Assembly (NCBI GenBank): GCA_964007475.1
Contig: OZ023273.1
Span: forward strand, 125,163,812 to 125,227,811
Origin: Hybos culiciformis
Taxonomy: Eukaryota; Arthropoda; Insecta; Diptera; Hybotidae
Direction of reading: 5' to 3'
Length of the DNA stretch: 64,000 nt
Positions 26,643 through 44,839 of this stretch are shown one piece after another. Under the pieces are notes generated by a model, which ran no database searches, was not told the DNA's origin, and saw only the letters and a program-made list of their open reading frames with translations. Position 1 is the stretch's first letter; each line of letters begins with the position of its first letter. Made by a program: the position numbers and the translations under genes.

Positions 26643-29600
26643 GTGGGTGTTCGTTCATCATTTTTTTTTAGTATTAAATTTTAATTAATGTAATTCTATC
26701 AAAATTTATTATTATTCATCTTTGAACTGTCATTTTTTGTATACTAAGAATAAATTTTCTCATATTTTTTTTTTGTTTAAAAAATACACAAACTTTAATT
26801 GAATTAATTTCAATTAAAAGTAAATTTATTTTTTTTTTCATAAGAACTTCAAATTTCTAAAATAAAAAAAGTGATAAAATTTTCACCATAAATTTTAAAT
26901 TAATAAAAATTTAATATTTTTTTCTTTCATTATTCTTAATTTTTTTTATTTTTTCGTTAAGTATAAACACCTTTTCTGTTTAAATTCCATGAAATGAGAG
27001 CAAAGATCAGTGGCAATTCTTCTAAAATTTTTAATTTTTTATGTAAATTGATTTTCAAATAAAATAAATTTGTAAACATAATAAAAATTATTTGTAAAAA
27101 AAATATATATATATATAGAAATTTCTTATTTTAATTATTAAATAGATACTTCCTTGAAATATAATTCTTGTTAGAATGAAAATATAAGCACAGTTAACCT
27201 CCTACAGAACGGTGTTCTGTAATCAATAAAACATTGGAAATATAGCGGATGCTTTAATATAAATTCACAAGTCTATTTAGCTGTAATATGATTACGAAAA
27301 CTCTTGCGTATTTTTTTTTTATCATACATATACTTAGTTTTGTAAATATACTTACATCATCGTGTATTATAGTTATAAAGCACAATGTTTTATTGCACAT
27401 ATTATATAAAATGCAATTGATGCAAATGTAAAATTTTATTTGCAAAAGATACTACGAAGTTGCAATTTTTTTATATGTTTTTCTATGTTTCTATTTCTAT
27501 TTTGTTTTTAAAATTTAAAAAATAATTTAAAATCAACATAATTGAATTATAGACAATAAAATTCGGTGTTGGGAGCATAACAAAACAAGTTTTTTTTTAC
27601 TTTTTAAGCATATTATTAGCTTCCCAGTTCCACAAAAGGAGAGTTAAAAAACTGTAGAGTATTTAAAAAAAAAATTTATTTGAACATCTTAAACACTTAC
27701 CTTATTGTAGAATAAATACTTTTCTAGGCTCAAGAAACAGTGTGGGCAAATAATATCTTTTTATATTTCGTTTTATATTTCGTTTTTATATTTCGTTTTT
27801 ATATTTCGTTGAACTTCCAAGATAGTAATTTTTTCTTATATCATTATACATAATATGTTAATGCAGTATCGGTATATGCTTGCGGGCTTAACGTATAAGG
27901 ATATTATCATAAAAAATTGAAGATTTGAAGAAGTCAATGATTCAATGATTGATATCTATAATAATAAAACCTCATAGATCTGAACTTCGTCTAATAATTG
28001 TTTTGCGCCGTTTTGTATTTCAGATTGTAATGATGTTTTTAAACTCTCAGTTATATGAGCACATATTGTTGTGCAATTACTTACTTAAGTTTATGATATT
28101 GCTTATCTGTTTATAAATGTATTTAGATACTTAAAAATAGATCATTCCTTTCTTTGAAATTAAAAAAAAAAATAAAATTAAAAAGAAATTTAAGATTTTC
28201 GTAAGTGTTTTGTTTTTCATTCCTGATTTTCATTTATTATAATAATTATGTACATACGTAAATCGCTAATATTATAAATTAAAATAAATTGCGTGGATTG
28301 AATGTGTTCTATACGACATTGTTTTATTCTCATTGACGTCATTATTTTAAAGTGGATGTTTTCCACTTTTACACAATAAAATAATCATAAATAAGTATGT
28401 AATTTTGGTAATAATGACATATAAAAATAACAATGCTTTCTTTTTTTTAAACAATATTGCGGTATTGATAAAATTTACTTTCAAATAATTTGTAATAATA
28501 TAGCTATAATTTCAAAATGTTATTATTAAATTTGATAAGATATGTACCTATATATACCTACAGTTAATTTATGTTGTGTATAGATAAAGTAAGTAGGTTG
28601 ATAACTAATAAATCTACAGGTAATACAGGTAACTAAATCTATCAATTTAATGAATGACGTATTTAATTTATCTTTTAACCGCATTTTTCATTTGTTATGC
28701 GTTATGTATATTTCTCGTCTCTTAAAATAAAAATAATATTGTTCAATGAATATAAATATGTTATGTACTGTACAATGTACACATATTATTTAAATATAGA
28801 AAAATGAATTATAATTTGTGTTATTCCATTTCAATTTAGTTCAAGTTCACGAAATAATCTAGAGATATATTAATTCTTTTTTTTTTTTTTTTATTTTTTT
28901 TAAATATGAATCCTCGAGGTGACATAAATTAAATTTTATTTTTGAACATTTCTTTTCTTTATAATTTTCTGGAAAATTTACATCTTTTTTAATTCAAAAA
29001 ATGATTAATCAATATGTATACATAAATAGATTTATTTAAACATTATTCACACTAATTACAGAATAGCCTGAAATATAGACAAAATCAAGAACCATAAAAT
29101 TAGTTATGCCATAAAACATGTTTTTAAAAAGCGCGATCAGTAATTAGAAACAATTATAAAAACATATTCGATCAAAATTTTTAAAATGAAAATTCATTAG
29201 TTTATTGTATAATATAATTATACGTTTGGGTCATTTCTGTATAAAACTACAATATCATTTTTTGATAGATTTAAGTTGACAAAAAATATACATGTATATT
29301 TCACTAAAAAAAAATTCACTTGTAGAATGTACATATATACAGAAAATACATACTTAAAAGCATATGAATCTCATCTGTCGATTTGTTGTTTGCCACAGAG
29401 AAAAAATACTCATATGGTAATAACAGAATATTATTATTATAAAACAATAAAGGAGAAACAAAATTTTAGAAGATTTTTCCTCAACATTTTTCCTAACTGA
29501 CGAAATGGTTTTAAATTTAATTAACAAGCCTCTGTAATTATTTTGCACCTGTACCTGCCCTCAAAAATAAAGATTTTTATTTTGAAATATAGTTATAACA

Positions 29601-32600
29601 TCGATGAAAAAATTATTTATTTTTATAAACAAAATGTTAATTTATTTCCGGAATTGAATTAAATTCAAAATAAAAATGCATTTACTTTTAAATTATAAGT
29701 TAGCCTGTAATAATAAAATTTCATTGAACTTACTTACTCTATATGTTTATCTGATTCTATCTAAGCATAATAAAATAATGTTTATTTTATTTTAATGTAC
29801 AATTAGTATTAATTTGTTAGGTAGATAGATAACAATTATTTTTATAATGCATTTTATTATTATAGGTATTTATAATTTGAAACATTTTGTGTTATCTTGA
29901 AATTTATAAAATAATACAATAAAGTACTTATGTACCGAAATGTGGGCTTAATTAAAAAATTATTATATTATATAGAATATTCTATTGTACGAATTATTAC
30001 ACGATTTTAAAAGTACACTTTACTTAAAGCAAATAATCTTAAATTAAATTCAAAACAATTAAATACATATATATAATTCTTCTAAGTTATGAATGCAATG
30101 AATAGAAATCATTTCTTAGAATTTTTTAATCAAATTCTTATCAAACTTAATCTCAAATCATGAATCTCAAATTTTTTCATTGTAGATTATTAAACTAAGT
30201 TACTTATTCGATACAATTTTATTAAATAAAATAAAATAAATTGATTTTTGTCTTTTCGTTTGTTTAACTATGTCATATGTTTCACTATATGTCTTTTGGT
30301 TTTACTACTCTACCTTTCATACGTCTTATTGTGAGCAGTGACAATCAATTCAAATGTATTTTTCATATAAAGCAGATCGTCGTATTTGAAAACATATTTT
30401 GAAATTTGTAAATAAAATTCGCTGAATATGCGAGATTGCTTTCATTTATCAATTTTAATTCGAAGGCAAAGAAAGGATTGTAATGATCAGTATAGTACAA
30501 AAATATTCAATTAGTTTTTTTATCAGTTCCTAGTAATGACTTTATTTATTGGTATTCATTTGCCTTGAAAACTCCATAATAACTAACTAAGCCTTGAATT
30601 CTTTTTGGTAATGATATCATATCATCGGATTGTAACCATTACAAATCACAAATTAAGAAAATTTATATATTTTTGGCGCGTATCTGAACGCCTACATAAT
30701 GAATGTACATATATTGGCGCAAATAAAAGAACAAGAAACATATTCATATAAATTTAAATTAATTAGATATATATTTTTTTTATTTAATTTGGTATAGTTA
30801 CTCTGAAAGAATTTTAAAAATGTATGCAATTTATATGAAAATCAGAAAATAGAATAAATTTGAAAAAGGAAACATAAGTTAAAATTTTTATAGTTTGATA
30901 ACCTTTTAATTTTACAAAAGTGAGATAAATAATTAAAAATTTTTTTTGCCTATTATATATTATTGTTAAGTATTTAGGAAAATTAATAGACATCTATTTT
31001 TCTGTAATATTGTTAATTTTTAAATTTTCATCAATTCAAAAAAAATTTCTACGATGTCAGATAGTTTAATTTCTAGAGCAAACAAAAGATACAAAAGAAA
31101 GACATTCAATATTATAAATGTCGTCGGACAATAATTACAAATAACTGCTAATGATTGTAGTTGGCGAAGGAAAGATGTTATAAAATTATTATTTTATTTT
31201 AAAGGCATTTATAGAGAAGTTTTTATTATGTTGTCTGTGATTAAGTAAAAATTTTGCTAGGTATGTATATATCTATTCTTTTCAAAAGAATAATAAAATA
31301 TCCTTAAAAAATATTATTGACAAATTTTTTTAAAAAGACTTGGACAAAAAGGATGAAGACAAATAGGCCCAAAAAATTGATTAGTAATTTTTCACCAATT
31401 TTGAGTTGCAGAATAAGTAGTTATAATAATATACAAAAAATATTTTTATTTATTAATTATAAAAATTAAATCAATAAATTTTTAATATTTATTATAATAT
31501 TGTTTAATTTTTAAGCTGAAGTTGTTGTATGTAATCTATCTATATGTTTTTATGTGTGAATTACAATATAAAATCTTCAAAATCCCTTAAATTTGCTGTA
31601 AAAATATATTATTTTGAACTCATATAACGAACAAATTAATAAACGATTAAGTAATAATTTTTATACCTTAACGGGCTTTGAATCAAATATCATATATACA
31701 AATATTAATTTTGGACTTTTTAGTTCTTGTTTTAACAAAATAAAATATATCATCTTTGAGTTGAAATCTTCTCGAAATAATGCACGATCTTAAGCTTTTA
31801 TTTTGTCATAAAAATTTCGTGATCTATATATTTAATTTATTTTTCTTATTTCTACTTAAAATTTTAAGGGGCGCGTGCAGATGTTTTAAATTTATTTTAT
31901 AAATAAATTTATATGTATGAATATACATATTTTTTTTTTTTAAATATTTTTTGTATAAAGCTAAAGATTATGAAAATGTCTTGTCACATAACAAAATCTT
32001 TTCTACCTAGATAAATATCGCAAATGTTATAGGAAATCTCTTTCAAAGAAATTTTTACAAATCAGATTAAGGTTGGTTTTTTTTTTTTAAGAAATTAATG
32101 TATTTTTTTTCTACCTGAAATGTAAAATTGAAATGAGGACTGAGCTAATTATAACAAAAATTTGGAAAAATAATTGAATTGATTTTTGCAATTTATTTAC
32201 TTTTTTTTTTATTTTTTTTACGAAAAAAACTGAATAGAAAAAATAGAATAAAATATTTGCTGTCATGAAAAAAAAAAAAGTTTTCTTGTAATTATATTAT
32301 CCTATTGTCAAAAATAATATATGAAATATTAGCTAAACAAAGACGAAAGTAAATATTCAAGACAAGATAAATTAGAAAATGATCAATAGAATTTCTAATG
32401 TGGAAAATGCCGTAGGCTTAGGCAGGTCCCTAAATAAACAATTCTAAATTATTGCTTTTATTTCAGAATTTTTTTACTGAATTTATTGTTTGCATAAAAA
32501 TAGAAACATATAATGAAACAAGAAAGCTTTAGTCAGCTTGCGTTTTGAAATTCATATAGACTTAAGAATTTTATTTATTCAGTTCAGTTATTGGCTAGTT

Positions 32601-34653
32601 ATATTTATTATTGACTGCTGTTTTATTTAGACAGTTTTTTTAAGCTATTATTGCCAATGCCTCGTGATAATATCTACATGTAGTTTTTTTCATAAAGAAT
32701 AAAAAACAGTTTTTTTGTTAGTCTAGATTTTTTCGATTCACTTTTAAATATGTAATAGAGTTGATTTAAAACTTTTCCACATCCTAGGTAGATTTGATTG
32801 TATTTATCAAATAATTCAACAAATTCAATAATACCTTGCCTTATGTAGAGATGACAAAACAAAACCGAAAATATTAAAATGTAAATATTACCATATTATA
32901 TTAACATAATTGCATTTAATATTTTAGTATAGAATTTAATGAATGATAATATTTTTTTTTAAATAGTTCATATATAACAGACATTGAAAAGGATATAATA
33001 ATCAGCCATAATCCTGAAGCAGGAAGTAATAAATTTTCATCAATTTGTGTAGACAGCATTAAAACGCGAAGTGGTTTTTTTTTTTGCCCTCAATGACATA
33101 AAAGAGTCGTCGCATAGTTGGTTTACAATTTACATGGTAAATGTTTCTTATTGAAAACGACATATTGTTCTTTAAGTGGTGTCCTATTGTTTATATACCT
33201 TTAATTATTATTAATGATTTTATGCTTAAAAAAGAAAGCATGGTCAGGAGTTCAATGGCGCATAACTATATATATATATATTTTTTTTTAATTTCAAGCA
33301 ACCTTCTTTCACGATAGTGTGCGAACTGACATTCACGGTACATTTATAATTATTTCAAATTCTTAAGTTATATACGACTTATCTAAATTCTTATGTTATG
33401 GTTGAATAGAATTATTATTTTTTTAATGTTCTGTGCTTAACATTTAATATCGTAGCCAAAAAAACACATATCAGCTTCAAATAGAAAACAAGAAAGACTC
33501 TATCACAAAAAATCTAAATATTCTCATTATAAATTCAAAAAGTTGAATTTGACATTTATTATTTGAATATCTATACATGTTGATGTTATGAAAAAACTAA
33601 TAGGTATACCTACATATTAAATTGTTTAACTCAGGCGACGCTTTGCCTTAGAACCTTAGATCATTAACAGAATGAGAATATACCTACTTATGGTCCTGTT
33701 TTTGATTTATTTTTATGATTACCTTAAATTTCTAAATTAATTAATTTTCAAATTAATGAATAATAATTCAAAGGACTGATATTTACTTTAATTTAAAAAA
33801 ACTCAGGTAAAAATTTTCAATTAATCCTAAGAAGTCCTAATATTTTAAAACACATGAAATATGTATTTTTTTGATGTATATTGTATATATAGATATTTAC
33901 TTTTTAAATAATATGCATATATATATAAATAGATACTTAAATGGAAAATTTTTAAAAAAGTGGAAAATCTACAAAATAATATTCTACCCGAGGTTATTTC
34001 TATCTATTAAGAAAAATATTTATTTTGGTCAACACTTTCCAATTTTGCTGTAATTAAAGGATTAATGTAAATTGTAAACATGTTTTTTTTTTGTTTTCTT
34101 CAAAAAAAAAAACTTAATGCTATAAGGGTATTCGTATTTGGGATAGGTTTAGGTTAGGTAAAGAAATATATTTTTATTAAGTTTATTTTCCTTTTTTCAA
34201 GAAAACAAGAAAAATTTTAATTTTAATGAATATTATTAGAATTTATATATGATGAGCATTGGAAAATAGGCGTGTAAGAAGAATTATATATGTACTCGTA
34301 CATAATTATTTATAAAAATTATTAGTTGAACAATATTTTCAAATATTTGTTCGGATTGTAATAATAACGTTTGATTTTTTTCATATTCCTGAATTGTACA
34401 GTCTAGGTCTAGGCTATTAATCCATATTGTAGAGAACATATCACACAGAGATCATTAAAAAATTTCATCTAGGCATTCAAAGATCTATTTAGTAATTTAG
34501 TAATTTAATATTTCCAGACTTCCTGTACAACATATTATTAATTACATATCTAGTTATTATCGTGTTTGGTTTTCAATAAATTTTTGATCGAATATTTATA
34601 TAAATTAAACAATTAATTTGCTTTCTAACTTTTCTTATTATTTTTTTTTACAG
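26643..34653. other. Probable long intron of the AGAP-like gene, otherwise featureless
   Basis: If the exon at 26447 belongs to the downstream gene, this is its first intron. It is AT-rich with many homopolymer runs and the microsatellite at 27759-27808. I recognised no nested gene, conserved exon or transposon with clear ends. Confidence 0.4.
27759..27808. repeat. Short tandem repeat, four copies of TTTTATATTTCG
   Basis: Two 12-bp units and two 13-bp units (one extra T) follow each other without interruption. Confidence 0.85.
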
Positions 34654-37903
<3,250 letters not shown>

Positions 37904-39918
37904 ATTTATTAAATAATTATTTGTAGTTTCATCATAAGATTCAAATAAGTATTATAAAATGAAGAATAAATTATTATTTGTTATTTATTAAGAATTCTCT
38001 GTTATTATATTTAATTAAAAATTTTCGCTTGGAGGAGTCTCTCATTAGACTACGTTTTTTTGAGACATAGGTTTTATTTTTGATATCACTGAACGAGATT
38101 AAGGTTAAGTTAGAAAATACTTGTATCGTTTACTATTAATGTCCATTATTGAATTTTATGAAGATTTTATTCCAATTATTATCACAAAAAAAGAAATATG
38201 GTTAATAAGAAATTGTCGAAATATGCATTATGCAAAGTGGTTAAAACTTACAACAGCATTGAAAAAACTGAAAAAAAAAAAAAAAATAGTATTGACAATC
38301 GAATGTTTCTTCACATTCCATGCAATTAAAATAAATAAAACTTATTGAATAATAAAAATAAAAATATTATTTATTGCGGAACAATATATTTTTTTATTTT
38401 CAGTTAAAAAAGTCTTCCAATCCCTTTAAATTTTTTACTGTTTGAAAAAATTAATACAGAAACTATCACTTTCGATATGCAAATTAGAAATAAAAAAACT
38501 AATTACATATACCTATAATTCAGAAAGTGATAAAATTATCAATGGTGGGAAAATAACTTCATTACTAGTAATTATTGAGATTATTATAAATTTAATATTT
38601 GAGCAATCAAAGGTTTTCAATGATGATTCTAAATAATAATGATTATTATTAAGAACTTATATTCGTGAAGGATCGTTAAACAAAGTGTTAAAAATTACTA
38701 TATTTAAAACCCAGAATATAATTAACGAAAAAGAATAATGCATCTATGGTTATCTCTGTAAAACAATTTGCGTTTAATATTTTTGATTCTAGATTTGATA
38801 TTAGATTTTTTTGAAATTATACAAGTTATAAAAAAAATCATTTTATTTTTAATTATTTAAAAAAAAATAAGAATTTTCTTTTTAAGGTCGAAATATAACC
38901 TTTAAGCGGAGTAAGTAAGTATTAAGATTCTTGACTGTATCAGCTGTGATATTTTTACATGTATTCTTATGTATTTTTTGGCTTAAGCAGCTAATTATAA
39001 AATACAAAAAAGTCGAATCTTGGTCGTTTTATTAAATTTTTATTTTTGCTTCTTCAATATTCCCGAACCATGCTTTGTACACTATTAGTTAAATTATTAC
39101 GTATAATAACAAATTTGTTTAAGAATGTATCTAATTTTTTTTTTGGGTTTTATTATTCATCTTTTTAATTTAAAAATTTTATTTCTACAATTAGCAATGT
39201 AGGTATTAAAATTTTTTTTAAATTTTGATATTGAAATTGAAACAAAATATATCCTTTTATAAATCTCTGTTTGCACAGCAGAAATAACAAATTAATAATA
39301 TGTTAGGGATATTGTTGCGAAGTAAAAAATTCTGTGTAGGAAGTAAAAAATTCTGTGTAGGTCATTTTAATTTTTATTTAAATGCATTTATACATGCCAA
39401 TAAATTTTCTAGCAAAAACAAATTATTTTCTTCGATTAACAAATTATACTGATTTTTAGATATTTAAATAATAAAACCGTGTACGTGTAACTTAAAATCT
39501 TTTTATATTTTTATTCCTTACTGAACTCAGTATTGCACATACATTATAATAACACAGTAAATGTCAACTTGCAATTTTCAAACTTAATAAACGTAGGTCG
39601 AGGTGCATCAAAATTAAAATTTAAGTTTTGGAACGGCTCTAATACAAAAACATGAATCAAAAATAAAAATTATTATTATTATCGTTTCGATGAAACTTTA
39701 TTATATATACCAAATAAGAACGCAAAATTTCCACGTATCTTCGATGCCACATAATGTTCTATCTCCGGCAACTTGCATTATGTTATAGGTCTTTCTTACC
39801 ATTTGGAGAAGGAAGATTCATCAAAACACGAGATTTCCTGGTTCCAAAATATCCAATTCCTAATGTCCTCATTGTGAAAGTTAAGTGCCGATTTACTTCA
39901 TAAGCCTTATTAACATTG
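37904..39918. other. 3' UTR and intergenic DNA, no remnant of the ankyrin exons seen
   Basis: I looked for residues like TPLHLA and AQLLIW in the open frames downstream of the truncated AGAP copy and found none. A 21-bp tandem repeat lies at 39319-39360. The rest is plain AT-rich DNA. Confidence 0.45.
39319..39360. repeat. Two perfect 21-bp tandem copies
   Basis: The unit begins GAAGTAAAAAATTCTG and ends TGTAG; both copies are identical and directly adjacent. Confidence 0.9.
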
Positions 39919-39926
39919 GACTATAC

Positions 39927-40299
39927 CAGTGTTTCCCAATGTGGGGCGGAGGAAATTTTCATGGGGCAATTATAAAATCATATTTAGTGGAAAGCGGCTT
40001 TAGTGCAGTAAACGATTTGGTCACAAAAAAAAGAAATCACCTAGAAATCACACAACGTGGTGGTTTACGGTAAAATTAACAAAATTTACACCAAAAATTA
40101 AAATAATTAAATAAACCCATATAAAGCGCAATCATCACATTGATTTATCTTTTCAATAAAGTCAAATATAAAACAGTATTATCTTTACCCGTTTTATTTA
40201 TATATGTATTTAATATTATATTTTTTCAGAGTAGGGGGGCATTCAAAATATTTGAGGTGTTGTAGTGGACCATGAATGAAATAAGGTTGGGAAACACTG
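39927..40299 (+). mobile_element. Internally deleted hAT transposon (ZBED5/SCAND3-like family)
   Basis: The ends are inverted repeats CAGTGTTTCCCAA (39927-39939) and TTGGGAAACACTG (40287-40299), of the CAGTG type typical of hAT elements. The flanks GACTATAC (39919-39926) and GACTAGAC (40300-40307) form an 8-bp target duplication with one mismatch, as expected for hAT. Only the last part of the transposase gene remains. At 373 bp it is non-autonomous, and the mismatch suggests it is not brand new. Confidence 0.85.
39979..40070 (+). pseudogene. C-terminal hAT transposase fragment
   Basis: The frame reads YLVESGFSAVNDLVTKKRN, then HLEITQRGGLR, and stops. This matches the C-terminal dimerisation segment of ZBED5/SCAND3-like hAT transposases, which usually read FSAMNNLVTKKRNRL and continue after a RGDLRL-type motif. 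The catalytic core is missing, so it is inactive. Confidence 0.75.
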
Positions 40300-40307
40300 G
40301 ACTAGAC

Positions 40308-42870
40308 GAAATTTGAAAATTTTTTAATTTTTCCCACACCATTACTAATCTAAAACCTAATATTTTTTATCCATCGTCCCATATGGAATTTGATAAAATA
40401 TTAAATACATAATCGAGAATCAAAATTTATGATTCTATCTATAATCGATATACAAATATTTTTTTTGGGGAACATTTTTTGGCGGACGCACTTACATTTC
40501 ACTTTCAATTTTTATTATTATTCTTTTTTCCCCCCGATTTTATCTTACAATTTTATATTTTGTTCCCTTACTTTTAATATTCAATTTCGGATTATCCATT
40601 TTAATTTTTTTTTTTTTATAATTTCAGCTTTAATTTTTAGTTTTGCTCGTAAACACATTTACATTACATTTATTATAATTTTTAAGTAGCCAGGATTAGG
40701 ATTTAGTCGAACCATTTTAATGCATTATGGGAATATTATATTTAAGGTAATTACATTAAGGGGTAATTATTGTAATAAGATTATTAAGTGAGTACTGAAT
40801 TAAAAAGAAAAACAAACAAAATATAAACCTCATTTCAAGTTAAATTTATTGTAATCATTGTACAATTTATTTTGCCAATGTCAGTGAGTAATACTTCGAA
40901 AATTACTTAAAACATATATACATATACTAAAATATAATTTTAGTAATATAAATATATGTATGAAAATCTATATAAAAATGTTTGTTTATTATACATAACA
41001 TAAGTAACTATTATTATTAAGCCAAATTTTAACAATAAGCACGCGATCAAACTCTAATGAGAAAATAAATGCGATATTCGAAATTTAAAATTCTTAAAAT
41101 TATTTATAATTAAATTCATATACTTACTCTCAATTATATATTTTCTTTTCAAGACTGTGTATCAAATTAGTCAATTAAAAATTAGTTCGGACACTAGAGC
41201 AAATAATAACAATAACTAAATTAGTAGCAAATAGTAATTGTTTAAATTTATTTCCTTTCAGACAATATAATGACTGTGTAATTTAGAAATTAATGTACAC
41301 ATATTTAAATTACACAAAGATTATGTTCATAATATATTTAAAATGTTCTTTATAATATTATAAAATTATAATAATAATGACAAAATATTATATTTACATA
41401 AGAAAATAATAATTATTTTAAACGGAATATCAATGAAATACACAAAAAGAATAATCTTCACGGCAAGGGTGTCCTTCAAAATTGAAAAAAATTCTCAATT
41501 TTCAAGAGGCCCATTCAATTCTCCTCATAATATTGAAAGAACAAAGTCAAATTTTAAAATGCTCGTTCATAACAAAAAAAAAAAATATTTAATACATATT
41601 TGATTGCGTAATAATTTAAACATAATTATGATATTGATACGAAGTTTGTACTAAATGAGATGTGCTTTCAAAATTTTTCAAATTCTAAAAATAATAGCAT
41701 GAATTATAATAAATATGAGTTAACATAGAAAACATAATATTTTATAAAAATTTAATAATAACTTTTTCTACCAAAATCTTAAATTTAAACTTAATTGCAA
41801 TAATTACTTAATTATCAATGATAAAAGGTTGAATTTTTTGCTTAAGTAAATCAAAACATATTTATTATACAAATGTACAATTCCGTGACTTCTTAAACCA
41901 GCTTTTTGATTAAATTATTAATTTTTTTTAATTAACTACTTAAATTATGGAACTAAGACATAAGTCTCGTACATAAAATAAATGATAAAAATATAAAAAT
42001 ATCAAAAAAAACTTCAAAAAGATTGATTTTGAAGCAATACTTTTTGTGTGCCTCCTTGTAACTAAAAACAATTTATTATCAAGCTTTTTAATTTGTATGT
42101 GTTTTTCAGATTTTTTTGTTCTATAGTTTTTATAATAAGAAAAATTAAGATGTTTCAATTAGTTAATAATTTGCAAAAAGAAAAAAATAACTCTTTTTGA
42201 ACTGAAACTCATTTCTATTAATGTTTTTGTCTAATAAGGACAGCAGGATCTGCTTAATTTGGCAAAATTTGGTAGACTATATCAACTAGATCCAAATATA
42301 TTGTATTATGTTGTATCCAAGAGACTTTAATAAAAGTCAAAATTCCTTGGTCAATGGGGTTATTCTACATGCAATTTAAAATTATTTAATAAAATTTAAT
42401 ATTATAAAATTTATCTGTTTAATATTGAAACTGAAATTTTTTTTTTAACACAAGGTTAAATGGATTTTATAAATTAAACAGGGGTCGGTCAATTCATAAT
42501 TCAAAAAGGGGGTGTGAAAAACCTTGTACTTTTTAAAATAAAATTTAAATGTTTAATGCATATAAATTTCAATATAAGTAAAAAGTCATTAAATTGCGTT
42601 CAAACAACAATTTTTTATTCGTATTTTTAAGATGAGCGAAATTTTTTCACAATAAATATACGGTTGTAGAATACATAATCCAAGGATGATTGTTTATTTA
42701 ATATTTCAAAATCTAACATTAATGAGGTCGACATTTTACTACGTTTATTTTCTTAAAAGTACTATACCCGGTTTCCGATTTACAATATTAGTACGTACTT
42801 AAAAAATTAAAAAAAACTATGGGTAGGTATTTATTTAATGATATTTATTCATATTTATTTTTTATTATAT
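40308..42870. other. AT-rich intergenic DNA
   Basis: No gene or bounded repeat was recognised. Short frames near 40429 and 41940 are Phe/Ile/Lys-rich and have no domain features. Confidence 0.4.
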
Positions 42871-43246
42871 TTTTTTTTTTATTAAAGTTACCAAATCACT
42901 AGGTGGGATACCTTTTATACTTAAACAAGTATGGATTTGATAATGGAAAGGAGGTTTAGACGGGATTTAAAAGTGGGACAGTTAGTAGGTAATCATGTAC
43001 ACTTTTCTTAAAGCGGCACAAGTCGTAAGTCAAACGTGCGCCAGCTGTCGGGAACAATTTTAATGGGAGAGCATTCCACATTCTCGAGGTGCGAACTGAA
43101 AACGAATCTCCGAAGTTCGTTCTATCACATCTGGGAATTTTGACGAAATATGGGTGAGACGATGTAGCAGTACGTGTTTGGCGTGAAAATACTTGGAGTG
43201 GAGGAAGTAGGGCATTTACTTCCAGGGAACACGTATCCGTTCCAAT
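42871..43246 (-). mobile_element. 5'-truncated non-LTR retrotransposon, 3' end of the reverse transcriptase ORF
   Basis: On the - strand a frame from about 43246 down to a TAA at 42956-42958 reads LEVNALLPPLQVFSRQTRT, then HPYFVKIPRC, SFSVRTSRMWNALPLKLFP and DLCRFKKSVHDYLL. This is the conserved tail of Jockey/CR1-type reverse transcriptase ORFs (the R-W-N-x-L-P motif and the following F-K-x2-(V/L) segment). A short 3' UTR and an A-rich tail (T run at 42871-42880 on the + strand) follow. Everything upstream is missing, as in usual 5'-truncated LINE copies. The region is GC-richer than its surroundings. No target duplication could be fixed. Confidence 0.8.
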
Positions 43247-44839
43247 GGTATAATGGTATAATTATTAATTTTTTTTTTAAGTATTCTGGTAGTATATAAG
43301 AGCTAAACAGCTCAAATTTATGTTTCGAAATAAAGTAGTAATTAAATACAGGTGTAGTTTCTTCGATACTATAATTCAAATGGATAAAAAAGAGGAGGAT
43401 TTTGTTACAGCGCAACCTATAGACAAGACTACATAAAAGTATACAACTATTATCAGAAGTGGTACTAACTTTTGGGACTAGTTTTAAAGCTGGTTAAAAA
43501 AGTGATAAGTTTCAGAACTTTTTTTCTGTGATACAAAAACAACAACCATTACTGATATGTTTATTTTATGAAAAAGCCAAGGAGCGTCACGGCGTCTACC
43601 ATAACAATACATATTAACTTTTTTGAATTTTTTTTTATTTATTGACAGTTATATAAACTTTAGGTGTTTTTTTTAATTGAATAACTTATTCAATCATCCT
43701 TTATTATTGGTAAATTAAACTATAATGAGTATTGCTTTTTCATCTTAATAATCACGTGGTAAATAAAATGAGTCTGTTGAAATATTTTTTATGTAAACAA
43801 ATAGTTATATTAATAATATATGATATCAATATGCGTTATATATTCCAATACTAAATATTTTCCTGATTGAAATATTTTTTCGGAAGAGTACATAAAAAAT
43901 TAATGGGCCAAAATATTGTATAAATAATATCAAATAAATAACTAATTAAAAATTATATGCTAAATTTAAATTAATATTATTTGTCACTGTCATGTTAAAC
44001 TGTTTAGTATTTTAATTGAATAAAAAAATGCCGCATAATATCTTCGCTAGTTAATAAAGAATAGGTATAGAAAAAATGTTTTCATAATGTTCTCAGTTTA
44101 TTATAGCATTAACATTATTTTAGAGTAAAGATTTTAGAAAATTTTTCTTTAAAAAAAAAAATGTTTTTAAGTTCTTACATGTCTATAGTACAATAGAGAT
44201 TTGCTATAGTAAATAACTTTTTCTCTAAAATATGGTAAATAAGTTGACATCATAAATAAATTTTTTTTTGTGCCTTTCAAATAGAATACTCAATATTGTC
44301 AATTGCCACTATTGCCAGGTTTATATTCATAAATTAAAAAAAACGTATGTTCTCAGAAAAAAAAGCTTAAAATATTTTGACTGAGTTATCTATCTAAAAT
44401 ATGTAAGTACGGTATTGTACATCCTATACATACTTGTTCCATCTTCAATAAATAATTACACTATTGTAATCTTTTATTTATTATATACTATCCAGTAATA
44501 ATTTTTTGTTCGTGCTAAGCAACTTTTTTCAGAACAGTTTAGATAAGTAATTTTTATTTATATCTCTTCACTACTTATGGGATTTTTACTTGAAGATTTT
44601 AGTAAAAAAAATAAAATACTATTAATATTAATACAGTGATAATTATCAATAAGTGAAAAGGTATTTTAATTCGTTTTGTAAGTTGTAATTAATTTAACTT
44701 GATTACAAGAGAATAGTTATTCAATTTTCAATAGACAATTTGTGGTCTCCACATATCAGTAACATTAATATTTTAACCGCAAATCGGAAGCTAAAATTGA
44801 CGCAATTTAAATTTTTAATAACATATCATTAAATGGATT
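43247..44839. other. AT-rich intergenic DNA
   Basis: A - strand frame overlapping the LINE fragment (43125-43415) is a shadow in another frame. Nothing else is supported here. Confidence 0.4.
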
